A stretch of 64,000 bases of DNA from Limnoperna fortunei (GCA_944474755.1 OX104124.1:42795342-42859341), one strand, 5' to 3'; counted from the stretch's first letter, positions 1 to 11,914 are shown. Numbers and translations are program-made. Notes: generated by a model not told the origin, from the letters alone.

Positions 1-849
1 CCTAGGGTAGGACGATTCCTTATTTATACCCCCTTCTTCGCCCTAGGGTAGGACGATTCCTTATTTATACCCCCTTCCTTGACCTAGGGTAGGACCATTT
101 CTTTATACCCCTTCCTCGCCCTAGGGTAGGACCATTCCTTATTTATACCCCCTTCTTCGCCCTAGGGTAGGATGATTCCTTATTTATACCCCCTTCCTTG
201 CCCTAGGGTAGGACCATTTCTTATTTATACCCCCTTCCTCGCCCTAGGGTAGGACGATTCCTTATTTATACCCCCTTCCTTGCCCTAGGGTAGGAGCATT
301 TCTTATTTATACCCCCTTCCTCACCCTAGGGTAGGACCATTCCTTATTTATACCCCCTTCCTCGCCCTAGGGTAGGACCATTCCTTATTTATACCCGCTT
401 CCTCGCCCTAGGGTAGGACCATTTCTTATTTATACCCCCTTCCTCGCCCTAGGGTAGGACCATTCCTTATTTATACCCCCTTCCTTGCCCTAGGGTAGGA
501 CCATTCCTTATTCTTCCTTGTCCTAGGGTAGGGCCATTCCTTATTTATACCACCTTCCTCGCCCTAGGGTAAGACCATTCCTTATATATACCTTCTTCCT
601 CGCCCTAGGGGAGGACGATTCCTTATTTATACCCCCTTCCTCGCCCTAGGGTAGGACGATTCCTTATTTATACCTCCTTCCTTGCCCTAGGGTAAGACCA
701 TTCCTTATTTACACCCCCTTCCTCGCCCTAGGGTAGGACGATTCCTTATTTATACCTCCTTCCTTGCCCTAGGGTAGGGTCATTCCTTATTTATACCCCC
801 TTCCTCGCCCTAGGGTAGGACCATTCCTCATTTATACCCCCTTCCTCGC
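1..849. repeat. 41-bp tandem array (satellite/minisatellite), open at left edge
   Basis: About 21 head-to-tail copies of a 41-bp unit. Each unit starts with the palindrome CCCTAGGG, followed by GTAGGACCATTCC, TTATTTATACC and a C-rich CCCTTCCTCGC. Units differ by a few substitutions (GACGATTCC/GACCATTTC, CTCG/CTTG), and one copy near 505-520 is shortened. The array begins at base 1, so it very likely continues upstream. There is no open frame and no sign of transcription. CCCTAGGG recalls telomeric CCCTAA words but is not a telomere repeat. The end is set where the unit gives way to CAACCTCAGTAG. Confidence 0.95.
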
Positions 850-1404
850 CCAACCTCAGTAGTAGGTGTTGTATCGTACACCAATTACATTTAACATTGA
901 TGAGTCCATTTTGATTTTCTATTAAGTAACTTACGACAATTACAGTGGTTTTTTTTCTAAAATCCGTACTTGCATTTTGTATGGGTACTATGCAATTGGC
1001 ATTGAGTAGCTCTGGGATGATTTTTTGGGAAAAAGATTGGATTTAAGTATTTGCTCAGGTTTCAACTTTGTACAACTCTTTTAAAAGATTCTTATGTGGA
1101 AAATGAGTGGGATTGCCAAATACTATTTATAGGATTGGTACTAGTACTGTCAACACTGTGATTGGGATCCGAAAGTTGTACTAATCCTCAAAGTGGAGTG
1201 AAACAATGAGAAAATTTTCTGTAGCATTCTTAGATTGGAACTGAAGCTTTTTCCATTTCAAAAGGTGCAACATACAATTTTAAAATGGCGAAAGATAATT
1301 TAGGATGTACTGAGTATTCAGGGTTCAGTTTCCTATGTTTTGGACTTGTTTCCTTGTATGACTGTGCATTAAAATGATTATCTAGGTATTTCACTGATTT
1401 CAAT
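850..1404. other. Unassigned AT-rich sequence
   Basis: Single-copy-looking sequence with no open frame, tRNA-like fold or repeat that I can support. It separates the 41-bp array from the next minisatellite. Confidence 0.5.
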
Positions 1405-1740
1405 ATGCATGAAACTGGTTTCCTGTGTATTTGACAGATTTTACTTTGTATTAGACTTGTTTCCCTGTGTATTAGACCAATTTTACTATGTATTAGACTG
1501 GTTTCCCTGTGTATTAGACCATTTCACTATGTATTAGACTGGTTTCCCGGTGTATTAGACCATTTCACTATGTACAAGACTGGTTTCCCTGTGTATTAGA
1601 CCATTTCAATATGTATAAGACTGGTTTCCCTGTGTATTAGACACATTTCACTATGTACTAGTATTAGACTGGTTTCCCTGTGTATTTGACTGGTTTCCTT
1701 GTGTAGAAGACTTATTTCCCTGTGTATTAGACTGGTTTCA
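1405..1740. repeat. ~40-bp degenerate tandem array
   Basis: Eight or so imperfect copies of a unit made of two similar halves: GACTGGTTTCCCTGTGTATT followed by AGACCATTTCACTATG. The halves share GTATTAGAC, so the ~40-bp unit probably arose from a ~20-bp ancestor. Degenerate related words (TTTGGACTTGTTTCC) start near 1340. The copies are more diverged than those of the 41-bp array at 1-849, and no sequence is shared with it despite the similar unit size. Confidence 0.85.
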
Positions 1741-2687
1741 TCAAGTAACCACACTGTCTAATGTACCATTTGTGTTCAGTATACATGTATATGTACATGT
1801 AGCTTATACAAAAAGATTTTTTTCTAAAATTAAATGTTACTCACTGAGAATGAATAATTTGTTTTTTAGCATATTGCTGGGCACTATGGGACATTTTAGT
1901 TGTAATTTATATTGAGTACAACATCAAAGACGAAATGTGTGCTTTGTTATATCTTGTTCTGTTAAAAAGATAAGACAAGACAATGAAACAAAATCCTGAT
2001 AAATTGTTCCTGGGGAAAACAATTCATCATTGTGTTAAAGACTTATTGACATATTGATATAGATTTATAGTTTATCTGGTCCAACAAGATGTACTTTACT
2101 TGTAAACATCAAGTACAAAAAGGTCAGTTTTATAGATGCTTTGGATTTGCTGCTTATTTGTGTGAAAAAATAGTTGATTTTCAAACCCAGAAAATCCCAG
2201 AATTCTCACCTAAGTGGTATTGCTGACAAATGGGCTAAAAATAGCATAGAACCATATATACCCACAAACAAACAGAGAAACCCGTTTTCTTTTTGTCTTT
2301 TCATAAAGAAACAAAAATTATTTACTAACAATTTTTTCTTTCTTATTGTTTTTGCACATGTTGTGCATAGGACTATTTCTTATAAATCAATATAGATAGT
2401 TTCTTATTTGCGTTTTCTCCCCTTTCTGCTTTGCCAAGGGGAGACCATAGATTTGTACCCTGTCCATCAGTCACACACATTTTAGGTTTTCCTGACTTTC
2501 TTTTTCTAACCCCATAAGGTATATATTAAGCAGATTTTTTTTGTATCAATGTCAACCATTATGAGTCACAGATCTATTACAGATTTCGTTCTGGTCCGAC
2601 AATTTTTTATTAAGTTATAGCCCTCGTCTGGGATCCTGACTAAATATTCTCAATACCGTAAGCGGACTTCCGGTTCGAATATACAGT
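1741..2687. other. Unassigned AT-rich sequence with a small repeat fragment
   Basis: Mostly featureless A+T-rich DNA. Around 2417-2460 a CCCCTTT...CCAAGGGGAGACCATAG stretch looks like the head of a short dispersed element of the kind seen at 14495 and 45685 (C-run, short spacer, G-run, then ACATAG/ACCATAG). The 73-codon frame at 2174-2395 has no recognisable protein features. Confidence 0.4.
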
Positions 2688-3067
2688 CAGGTCACCAGCA
2701 ATGAATCCGGTCAAAATTTTGACCGGTTTGCAACATTCGGAATGCCTCCAAATTTACGTCATTATTAACAGTAACTGACGTAACTCCAATACAAAGCATT
2801 ATGACGTAACTTCCGGCGTCCGGGTAAACAAATATCAAATAAAAATACAGTTTATCAAAAGAACGCTTTTATAGATTTATGTATCGAAGGTGGAAATAAC
2901 TGATTTGTCAGTTTAATTCGAAAGCCAGAAAACAAGAAGCAGGTAGCTACTTTATTTAAATTGTACTCTGACATAAATTTCCAACGGAACGAAACGCCAG
3001 AAAAGTTAACTAAAACATGGCGTTTTAAACAACCAATCAAACCGGGTAGTAAACTGGTGGTGACCTG
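2688..3067. mobile_element. Candidate MITE-like element with short inverted ends
   Basis: CAGGTCACCA (2688-2697) is matched in inverted orientation by TGGTGACCTG (3058-3067). The match extends to 12 of 13 bases, giving a 380-bp unit. The interior is visibly richer in CpG than its surroundings. It holds a perfect 20-bp palindrome (2707-2726) and two TGACGTAA words (2774 and 2801 region). There is no clear target-site duplication and no transposase frame; the 61-codon minus-strand frame inside resembles nothing I know. The outer word AGTTATAGCCC recurs directly at about 2614 and 3128, so the true element could be a little larger. Confidence 0.45.
2707..2726. repeat. Perfect 20-bp palindrome
   Basis: CCGGTCAAAATTTTGACCGG is identical to its reverse complement. 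It lies just inside the left inverted end of the 2688-3067 element. A dimeric binding site or a cruciform-forming centre are both possible; nothing here decides between them. Confidence 0.9.
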
Positions 3068-3159
3068 GGGTTATATTTGGAAGTGAAGCTTGCGTAAATG
3101 AAAAATATTGCACCAGGGGACCAGGTTAGTTATAGCCCTTGGGTAGGGGACTTAGTATT

Positions 3160-3917
3160 GCATATTGCTTGTAAAATTCGTCTTCTCTTGTGTATATTCC
3201 AATATTAAATACGTGATTGCATCCATTATGTGTAGTTAAAACTAAGTGTTTCACGTCGAGACAGATGTGTACATTAGTATCACTATGTGAAGCGTAGCAT
3301 TGAGTTGTGATGAGAAATGTACGCCGCTGTCGAGACGTGATACTGGTACATGTAGTTGTACCTACACTTTATGAACAGGTATGTACTAAGTTTACCTAAA
3401 TTTTAGAAGTTTAGAAAAGGCAGAACAAAACTGAATGCTTAAAATATTAAATGTATGATTCCGATGCATTTTTTAATAAAATATAGTCCTTAATTGACCG
3501 AAACATTGGTTATACTTTTCATTATGAGGTCAAAAGTAGTTTCCACAAAGGTACATCTTGTATCACCTATATACATGTAGCAAGGTTTTGTATTATTAAG
3601 ATTCTAACAATCGCTAATTTTTCGATCAGATTTTGATGAAATACATACTTTCAGATAATAACACATACATCCTTGAGAATTTGATACCTACATGCATGCT
3701 GCAAACTTCACTGCATGCTTTCTGTCATTTTGTCCCAAAAATTAAGGAGAATGTATTAGTTGCTTGTGGATCAGAGACTATTTACGTATTCTAATTTTGT
3801 AACTGACGTCCATTGTATCCACTGTACAATAGGGTAACATCTGACATAAACAGTTTTTTGTGTTATAATTTTTTAAGTTAGATAGCATTAGTCAACAATA
3901 GTATATTTAACATGCAT
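3160..3917. other. Unassigned AT-rich sequence
   Basis: No gene or repeat is supported here. There are scattered acatgta words but no open frame of note. Confidence 0.5.
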
Positions 3918-4085
3918 TCTGCTGATACAGCCTGGTTTCCTCCTGTTTTAATTATAACAGGGTAGCAGTTAATCATATAACATATAGTCAGTAAATGTAT
4001 TTTGTCAGTAAATGTATTTTGCTGATAGAAACTGGTTCCCTCCTGTTAGCTTTATAATTGCATAACAGTTAATATAACATAAGTT
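3918..4085 (+). repeat. Imperfect ~100-bp direct duplication
   Basis: TGCTGATACAGCCTGGTTTCC with CCTCCTGTT, TATAAC and CAGTTAAT words (about 3919-3985) recurs as TGCTGATAGAAACTGG with the same following order (about 4019-4083). Between them GTCAGTAAATGTATTTT occurs twice back to back (about 3988-4020). This is a local duplication at about 100-bp spacing. Confidence 0.65.
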
Positions 4086-4960
4086 TTAGTGGCATATCTA
4101 AATGTATGCTAATTACTCTGTACCAAGGCCAGCTTTTTTGCAATTAAATGTAAACTTTTAAAATGTGTAGTTTTTTTATGAGAAGGATCTTTTTCATTAA
4201 AAGCACTCTATGTATCCAATTTTTACACATTGTCAAACAACTTTATGTTGTTCCAAAATGTTGGATGCAGGATCATTCGTGAATTTCACAAGAAGTCAAA
4301 TGTGTAAATCTGTTGTAAGTTTTGGATGATCAGAGGGAAATACAGTGTCAAGGCAGCACTTGAGATGTATTTTACCCTTACGACTTTTGTGAAAATACTG
4401 CTGATTACTAAATATCTGTGATATTTGCATAGCAGATGTGATGGTTGCAAGGTAGAAAGGTTATGTGATGTGCATACAGCTTGTGATGTGCATGAGTTGC
4501 CTCCTCGTGAGAGGAATCACACAAGAAAGGGACACAACTGTATAGAAATGTTTATATTTACTGGGAACCGTTGGGAAAATCATAAAACGCCATTTTAAGT
4601 TGTTCATGTCATATAAAGTGCAGCAGTTGTTAAGATTGTTGTTGTCTGGATACTACACCAATGTTGCCTTTTCTATTTATTACCTATGGGAATAGTCTGT
4701 CAGGAAAAATTGTCTACGGATTGACATGTGCTATAAATATTGTTTTCCATACTGGACATTGATGTTGATTAAAAGATTATATTAGTTTGACTTTGAATGT
4801 TAGTGAGGGCTTACTGGCTGGAGGAGTTTGTTTGGAACATTTATTCACCTGGGAAGTTAGAGAGGTACTGGACAAGATCTTTGACAAATTATTTTGAGAT
4901 TTCATATTGAAATTCCATAAAGATCATTTTATTTCAGTATCATTTAGAGGTTTTAAATCA
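4086..4960. other. Unassigned AT-rich sequence
   Basis: Nothing is supported beyond short local echoes such as GTGATGTGCAT repeated near 4465-4495. Confidence 0.5.
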
Positions 4961-5480
4961 ATCCATCCGTTATGTTATATGTATACAAAAAACAACTGGA
5001 TTCCATTAGCAAAAGGTCAGGGACATGGGCTATCATGACCAATTTGACTTTGTATGAGTTATGGCCCTTTTAAAAAAAAATATACTGTGTCAGCCTTAAT
5101 TTGTTATGTGGTCATCTACCTTAAGTTGGATTTTTATTGAACATAGCATAACATAAATATCTAGTCTAGTTGCACATCATGAGCTGCTTCATTTTACATG
5201 AGTTATGGCCCTTTCTCATCTTTATTGCATATAATTTTGACTGACTACCATTGGTCAGATTTTGATTTAACTTCACAACATTTATAAGTACCAATATGCA
5301 AATGACCTGCCTGATTTTAAATGAGTTATATCCCTTTGTAGGAAAACGGTACTGTACTACGTAGTACCTATAATCTGTGGTGTATTTATTGTTTATAAAA
5401 TGATTTCTCCCCACCATTTTATGATAAAAACTGGGGTCCTTCTTTATGACTTTCATATTTACCATATTTTTCCACAATAA
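4961..5480. repeat. Dispersed-repeat-like segment with ATGAGTTATGGCCCTT words
   Basis: ATGAGTTATGGCCCTTT or a close variant occurs three times at intervals of roughly 130-145 bp (about 5054, 5200 and 5318). Each is preceded by a similar block containing GACCTGCCT/GACCAATTT and a T-rich run. This is a triplicated block of a dispersed non-coding element. The 103-codon minus-strand frame across it has no recognisable domain and is read as chance. Confidence 0.5.
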
Positions 5481-6302
5481 ATTGTTGCTTTCTACAATTT
5501 ATTCTTATTAATTTCCCATTTCATCTAGTACAAGTTGGCAAACAAATTGTATTGGTGGTCTGAAGTAAGAAGGTAAAAAAAAAGTAAATTCAATTGGCCA
5601 GAAAACTTGTATTGACATAAATTTAAATTGCTAAAAAAATCTTGAACACAAGATCGTAATGTTTATTGTATGTCCCAGGGCAAATCCTTTTATGACTGGT
5701 CAGGTGCAAAAATGTTTTGAAAAGTTTCAGGTTGACCATAACACAAAACACTGTTATGTTCAAAAGAAATTCTTACAATTAGAAAGAAAAAATTAAATAG
5801 ATATCTATCTTTAAAGTGTCCAATCTTTGTTGAAAGCTCTTATTTCATTTAAACATTGAAAATAAATAATTGGATTTTTTGTGTTGTATCAAGTAACTTT
5901 GGTTACAGAACTTTTGTGTGGTGGCAACTTGCTTTACACAATTGTGATAGTGGGATGGAGTAGTGTACTATAGTGGGTGACCAAGGAACATGGACATCTT
6001 TGTGGTACTCTGTCAGCTTTTTGGTAATTGTCACATACATTTGTTAATGAAAATTAACGTGATAATTGTCAGATATATATATATATATATATATCATGTT
6101 CATACCATAATGACAATTTCAATGATCCTTTTAACAAGGATGGCAGGTTGATGATATATATTCTGGCTTAAATAGAATTTGTTCATCTTAAAACAAAATT
6201 GATACGAAATAAAGATGAATAATAAGTTATTTCTGTACATTCAGTAAAAATAAAATGAATACACACAATTATCTCAACATTTTTCTTGAACAGTTTTGGT
6301 TT
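5481..6302. other. Unassigned AT-rich sequence with an AT microsatellite
   Basis: Featureless except for an (AT)n run of about 24 bp at 6071-6094. Confidence 0.55.
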
Positions 6303-6441
6303 TTGTTTGTTTATTTGTTTGAATGGTGTTCACACCTCTGTCACCAACTTTTCAATGACTTGTATATATCATGGTGTCCAGAGTACCTAGAGAAAACACT
6401 GACTTTCGGTAGGAAAACTGGCAACCCTTGCACAATTTTAA
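6303..6441 (-). mobile_element. tRNA-derived SINE, 3' part only, diverged
   Basis: In reverse orientation the order matches the SINE body: tail TTTGTTTGAATGGTGTT, then ATATCATGGTGTCCA, GAGTACC, GACTTTCGGTAGG and AAAACTGGCAA. The tRNA-like head is absent. A 78-codon plus-strand frame over it (6255-6491) is fortuitous. Confidence 0.7.
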
Positions 6442-6616
6442 AAATCCCTTCAGTTCTTTGTAATGAAACAACAAACATAACACAAATATAACTGTTTTAG
6501 TCTTGTAACAGGTTTTGTATAATTCAGTACATAATAATAAAATGTTGTAACAGATTTTTATATGGAAGAAAATTAACGTAGCTCTATATTAGGAAGCTGT
6601 TTGCAATATTTAGCCA

Positions 6617-6968
6617 GGGATGTGATACGCCTTATAATGCCCAGATGTGATACACCTTATATCGCCCAGGGGTGATACACCTTATATCGCAGAGATGTCA
6701 TATGCCTTGTATCTTCCAGGGGTGATATGCCTTATATCTCCCAGATGTGATACATCTTATATCGCCCAGAGGTGATACACCTTTTATTGCCCAGATGTGA
6801 TACACCTTATATCTCTAAGATGTGATACACCTTATATCGCCCAGAGGTGATACACCTTATATCGCCCAGAGGTGATGCACCTTATATTGCCCAGATGTGA
6901 TACACCTTATATTGCCCAAATGTGATACGCCTTATATCTCCCAGGGGTGATACGCCTTATATGACCCA
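6617..6968. repeat. 25-bp tandem array
   Basis: About 14 copies of a 25-bp unit, GTGATACACCTTATATCGC plus CCAGA(T/G). Common variants are GATACGCC, ATCTCCCAG and ATTGCCCAG. Copies are moderately diverged. No open frame persists. Confidence 0.93.
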
Positions 6969-7146
6969 TTCTTACCACACCACACTAAGAAGTAGTTAAA
7001 TTAGTCAAAATTTTAATAACCTTTTTAGTAAAATCCATAAAGTTCATAGAGGCAGAGTTGTCAACAATGCAGTTTACCAAAATAAAGCTAGTTTAAAAGA
7101 GGTAAATGTAGTGGAAAGTGGACTGTATATATATTCCATATAATTA

Positions 7147-7494
7147 GTCCCCTACCAGCATTACTGAAGGGACTAGATGTCCGTCAGTATGTCACTCATG
7201 TTTTCTGGAATTTTTTGTGAACTCTTGGAGTACTGCTTAGATTTGGAATAAAGCATAATTACACATAAATAATATTTTATTTAGTTTTATCAAATAAAAC
7301 ATGTATTTTTTAGAGTTTGGTGGTGTTCTGTGGTATTCTGTGGTGGTCTGTGGCAAAAAACTGTTCCCTTTAATTTGAGGATTAACACTGCAAAAGCTTC
7401 AGTGTCAATCATCATAGGTTAGAAATCAAGCATGAATGTTCCAATATGTTAATTTTGGACAATATTATGGCCCTTGGACTCCTTGGTAGGGGAC
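7147..7494. mobile_element. Small TIR element (~348 bp)
   Basis: Perfect 11-bp inverted ends, GTCCCCTACCA (7147-7157) and TGGTAGGGGAC (7484-7494). The head reads AGTCCCCTACCAGC...GAAGGGACTAGATG and the tail GGCCCTTGGACTCCTTGG. The middle includes a local GTTCTGTGGTATTCTGTGG duplication (about 7322-7352). There is no coding capacity and no clear target-site duplication. A related end (TATAGCCCTTGGGTAGGGGAC) lies alone at about 3132-3152. Confidence 0.55.
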
Positions 7495-8440
7495 ATTCTT
7501 ACCATAATAGAGGTCTGACAACCCAGTGATATAATGCACCATGGTAGAGCAGCAGTATAATGAGGGAGCCATTGTAGATAAAGTTTTCTGTAGTAATACT
7601 TCTACCAGCATGATTGTTGAATAAAAAATTCAATGTGAATCAAAGTCCTTAATGAAGTCAGTTGTTTGTACCAGCACAAGTTGACCTTTGGGATCAGATT
7701 GTTTTACCTAATCTGTTACCCTTCTGGCAAAAACTGCTTAAACCATCAGGGAGGCTGTTTAACTCATCATGACCAGACTGGTTCCCATGACCAACTGGGA
7801 ACCAGTAATTAAAGACTAGCCTACATCACTAATTGAAAACATTGCAATAATAAGCCATGAGAAGATCAATGACAGTGATGAGATATAGGAGAAAACTAAT
7901 ATCCTCAATAAAATTCAGTAATTACCTGGTATCTTTGAAAGGAAAATCATATTAGTGTAAACTGTTGATGTTGCAAATATAATACTTTATCAAGAAAAAT
8001 GTTGTCTTATTTACATACATGTGTGTATATATATTATTAATCATTTGTGTATTAACACTTCAGAAAAAAATACCTGTATTCATTTAGTATGATTTCCTGT
8101 AAATTTCCTTAGCAACAAATAAGATGATTTTATTGAACAAGGATTGATTAGGCCTAGGACTCAATGTAATTCTTTTTTAGGGAGATTTTGAAATAAACCA
8201 ATCTAATCAAAATTATGTCTTCCTTTGACAATAGCCAAAACCGGAAGCCGAGTGAAAATATAATTTTAATTTAATTGGAAATAAACAAGAAACAAGCAAA
8301 TGATAACTTATATTTCTGTTTTCTTTCCTTTTAAAATTCTTTTCAGAAAGCTACAGGTTTATATTTAAAAAGGGGTTGATGTTGTGACAATAACTGATCC
8401 CCAAAGTATAACTGTTTCTATTGAGAAGTAAAAAACATTA
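7495..8440. other. Unassigned AT-rich sequence
   Basis: No gene, RNA or repeat that I can support. Confidence 0.5.
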
Positions 8441-8442
8441 AT

Positions 8443-8726
8443 TATAGCCCCGCTTTGAAGAAGAGGGAGGTTGTTCTGTGTTACACTTGTCCGTTCGTCT
8501 GTAACAATGTTTGACCATTCTTCATTTTTAAAAATTCAGTCGGTTTCTACGCAACTATAGTATGCAGAAACCTAAGATTTTGCATATTGCTTTATCCTAT
8601 AGTAACATAAAATGTATAGCGATTTTATGCTCCTTGGTCATCTACTTCCTGCTTACCGAATAATTTGGTTTTACACATAATTGTGTAAGCGGAGGTATCA
8701 CTAGTGAGCAGTACATGTAGCTCACA
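8443..8726 (+). mobile_element. Dispersed non-coding element, GTCCGTTCGTCTGT type
   Basis: It begins TATAGCCCCGCTTTGAAGAA with GAGGGAGG, contains CTTGTCCGTTCGTCTGT, and ends GTGTAAGCGGAGGTATCACT. This start/end pair and the GTCCGTCTGTCC-like core are familiar from short dispersed repeats of bivalve genomes (my recollection, not checked). It lacks coding capacity, and its relationship to an autonomous partner is unknown. Confidence 0.5.
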
Positions 8727-9577
8727 TTCAGTCCACTTTTGGTTATTTTCAAATTCTTTTGTTTATTCATTAATTTCCTTTTTATTCAAAAAATTGACTA
8801 CTGTAGAAAAATGAGTAATGCTTTAATCCTTTTGTATACCCCTCAAGACATAAGTTTACACTCAGGAAGAAGTCTATAACGTTGAATCCCTTGACACATA
8901 GAAGCACATTGATGTGTCATAAATAAAATCACTCTGTGTCATTTGAAAGCTTATAATTGTATGAAGTAAGAAAGATGATGTAAAGCTCTTAACTGAAACC
9001 TTAGTACTAGTAGCTGTAGCAATAGTGGGATATCCTTGTACTTTGACATTAATTGTGAGAGAAATTTAATGTTCACTGCAAAAATTAGCAAGAAAAATGT
9101 AATGAATTTATAAATATAAGAAAAACTGCAGAAGTCTGTGTTTGTCAAGCAGTCTATGAAATGTCCACTGATGGAATTTCAAACAGTTTTTTAAAAGCAA
9201 TTACTGTCTGAAAGTGTAAACAAGGACAAATGATGTTACTTGTTTCAAATCAGAAATCATCATTTTAAGATAGTAATTGATTTCTATGACATTGTTATCA
9301 GATTGTAAGATTCTTCTGGTATCTTACAATTATACACTTCTGAATATAGATGAAATACATGTAATGCTCAATTGACGCTTAGGAACCATCATTCAATCAA
9401 ATTATTCCACCGTTTGTAAACCATGTTATTTTTTAACTGACCAGTGAACTTTATCAAAGTGAAAAGTAGTGTTGAAGTTTAACAGAAGGATACATATAAA
9501 GCACAGGCACACAGAGTGTAGATATTTCTTTTTTAATCAATGAAATATTAATAAAAATTAGCAAACAGCATGTATTC
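8727..9577. other. Unassigned AT-rich sequence
   Basis: Nothing supported. The 65-codon minus frame at 8951-9148 is low-complexity and hydrophobic, with no family signature. Confidence 0.5.
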
Positions 9578-9906
9578 ACTAGCTTGTTGGGAAACCAGTC
9601 TACGATGGCTCACTGCTTGTTTGGAAACCTGTTTGTGATGGCTCATTTTTTTAAAACTAGTTTATGATGGCTCACTGCTTGTTTGGAAACCAGTCTTAGA
9701 TGGCTCACGGCTTGTTTGGAAACCTGTCTTAGATGGCTCACGGCTTGTTTGGAAACCTGTCTACGATGGCTCACTTCTGTTTGGAAACCAAACTATGATG
9801 CTCACAGCTTGTTTGGAAACCAGTCCACGATAGCTCACTGCTTGTTTGGAAACCAGTCCATGATGGCTCACTGCTTGTTTGGAAACTAGTCTTTGACGGC
9901 TCACTG
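9578..9906. repeat. 33-bp tandem array
   Basis: About ten copies of a 33-bp unit: CTTGTTTGGAAACCAGTC followed by TATGATGGCTCACTG. The unit length is a multiple of three, so a 68-codon frame (9683-9889) survives by periodicity and is not taken as a gene. Outer copies (9590-9680) are the most diverged. Confidence 0.93.
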
Positions 9907-10045
9907 TGAAATATTCCCATCATAATTATGATCCAATTTCTCTATGAGTTACAATCGATGTAGCAGAAATACTGCTTGCATCCCTATAATGATGAAAGAA
10001 TTTTGTGTTAAAAGACTTGGTACACTGTTAGATTTTTAAAACTTT

Positions 10046-10306
10046 TTACTGCACTCTGGATTAAGGTAGTTCGTCTATAAATGATCACTTGGTCTGTCAA
10101 CACTGATGTTGCGGGTTCAGTGGGGGTAGGGTGTACTGGACTCCAATCTTAAATGACAAGGATTGCCGTTTTTTCCTACCACAGTTAGGTGGTTTTCTTG
10201 GGGTACACTGGCTTCATCCCCCCAAAAAAACTGGACGCCATGATGTAGCTGAAAAAATGCTGAAAGTGGCATTGAACACCATTGAAACAAATTACTGAAT
10301 ACTGGA
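10046..10306 (+). mobile_element. 5'-truncated tRNA-derived SINE with degenerate TSD
   Basis: The element proper is 10061-10291. It starts inside the tRNA-like head (TTAAGGTAGTTCGTC), then box-B-like GCGGGTTCAG, the body (CTCCAATCTTAAATGACAAGG, GGTACACTGGCTTC, ACTGGACGCCATGATGTAGC) and tail CATTGAAACAAA. TTACTGCACTCTGGA (10046-10060) and TTACTGAATACTGGA (10292-10306) agree at 12 of 15 positions. They look like the two arms of an aged target-site duplication, which implies the 5' truncation occurred at insertion. Confidence 0.85.
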
Positions 10307-10820
10307 CATTAATCATATTATAATCATCTAATTAAACTACATGTGTATGTATCTGAAGCTTTGGCCTGAGTATGGCTGAAATGCTGAGTAGAGCTGAAAT
10401 ACCACTCACTGTATTTTAAGCAGATATTTCATGAATCAATCAAGTTAAATGAATGATGAAGGAATTTTATGTTGAGATATTTGGTCTACTTTAAGCTTTG
10501 AAACTTTTTGATTGTTGTTGTATTTTTTTGTATAATGAAAATCCACTGTTTTATGTTCCCGCTGATTTTTTAAAATTAAATTAATCTTTTCCACAATGTC
10601 ATCTTTACGAATGTTTTATAATATATCTCTCCGTTAGCCAGTAGTGGTCATACCTGTTGCCCTTTACTTGCCATGAGGACATCAACATCTTTTTTTAAAA
10701 AGATGGCATTGATAGACAACTATTTCATTTTTTAGACATTAAATTTTATGTAGGAATATCCATCTTATAGGATAATATTATTGCCACGATTTGTATTGTG
10801 TGTGTATACATTTTAAAATG
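10307..10820. other. Unassigned AT-rich sequence
   Basis: Nothing supported. Confidence 0.5.
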
Positions 10821-11023
10821 CATTTACTGAAATATAGTGAAAAAATATTGAATAATGTGAGTCTGAGTTCGCCATTACTGAAATATAGTGAAAAATGTTG
10901 AATAATGTGAGTCTGAGTTCGCCATTACTGAAATATAGTGAAAAATGTTGAATAATGTGAGTCTGAGTTCGCCATTACTGAAATATAGTGAAAAATGTTG
11001 AATAATGTGAGCCTGAGTTCGCC
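10821..11023. repeat. 50-bp tandem repeat, four near-identical copies
   Basis: Four copies at an exact 50-bp period: 10821, 10871, 10921 and 10971. The unit reads CCATTACTGAAATATAGTG, AAAAATGTTGAATAATGTGA, GTCTGAGTTCG. The middle two copies are identical. The first differs mainly at its start and the last by one base (GCCTGAG). This is a recent local amplification. Confidence 0.95.
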
Positions 11024-11914
11024 ATGTAATTTAGAAAGTGAAAAAGAATTCTTGAAAAAGTTAAACAATTTATCAGAGAAAAGAGTACTGGGGATTTCAA
11101 AAAGTCACGGAATGATATGGGGCAATATTGAGATGGTTTTTTTTGTCTCCCCATTTCCACTGCATATCTATTTTTATACCATTGTAGAGTCATTGTGCAA
11201 CATATTATATATTTTTTTAACTACTTGCTAATGTAGTTTTACACTGCAAATTAGACTATAATTTGGGGTTAAACTGTATTTATTTCCTGATCCATGTCTG
11301 GCAGTTTCATGCTAAAATTCCCCCTTCTGTACCTCAGCTGGACATAATGAATACTAAGAAATAAAGTTTCTTTCACAATAATTTATTTTTCAGCTGTTGT
11401 GTACTCAAAAACTTGTTTTCAAACTCCACAATTAATGACCTGTGGTCAGACGAAATGACCTGACCTTATCAATGTGTGTAATAACCCTATCATTTCCTCC
11501 ATGTGAGAAAAGATGAAAAAAATTCAATAATTGCATATGGCTGACAGGTGAATGAAATGACTTTTTCAGATCAAAGAAATGGATAGATTTATGGTCAGTG
11601 GTAATACTTGTCATTTATCAAATTTCTTAAGTGGAAAATGTCTGAAATTTACATGTAATGAGATGTTAATTACAATTTCAGAAATCAGATATTGTTGGAT
11701 TTTAATACAATACTCTAAAGATTTGGACAAATCAGATAAAAATAGCAGCATTATGATGTTAGATTGATAGGTTAACTTATTAAGAATGATGGTTTTATAA
11801 TGAAAATAAGAAAAATTATATTGGCCTGTTTAAAGCTTCTTAGGGCCAATACAAATAGTATAATCTGTCTTAATATGAATACAATACAAAATAAAAAAGT
11901 ATGTCCATTTGACA
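11024..11914. other. Unassigned AT-rich sequence
   Basis: Several short frames overlap on both strands (for example 11432-11614 minus and 11579-11767 plus). None has a domain, codon bias or splice context that I can defend. Confidence 0.5.

Noticed and set aside
1..849. Telomeric repeat
   Set aside because: CCCTAGGG occurs once per 41-bp unit; there is no run of TTAGGG/CCCTAA.
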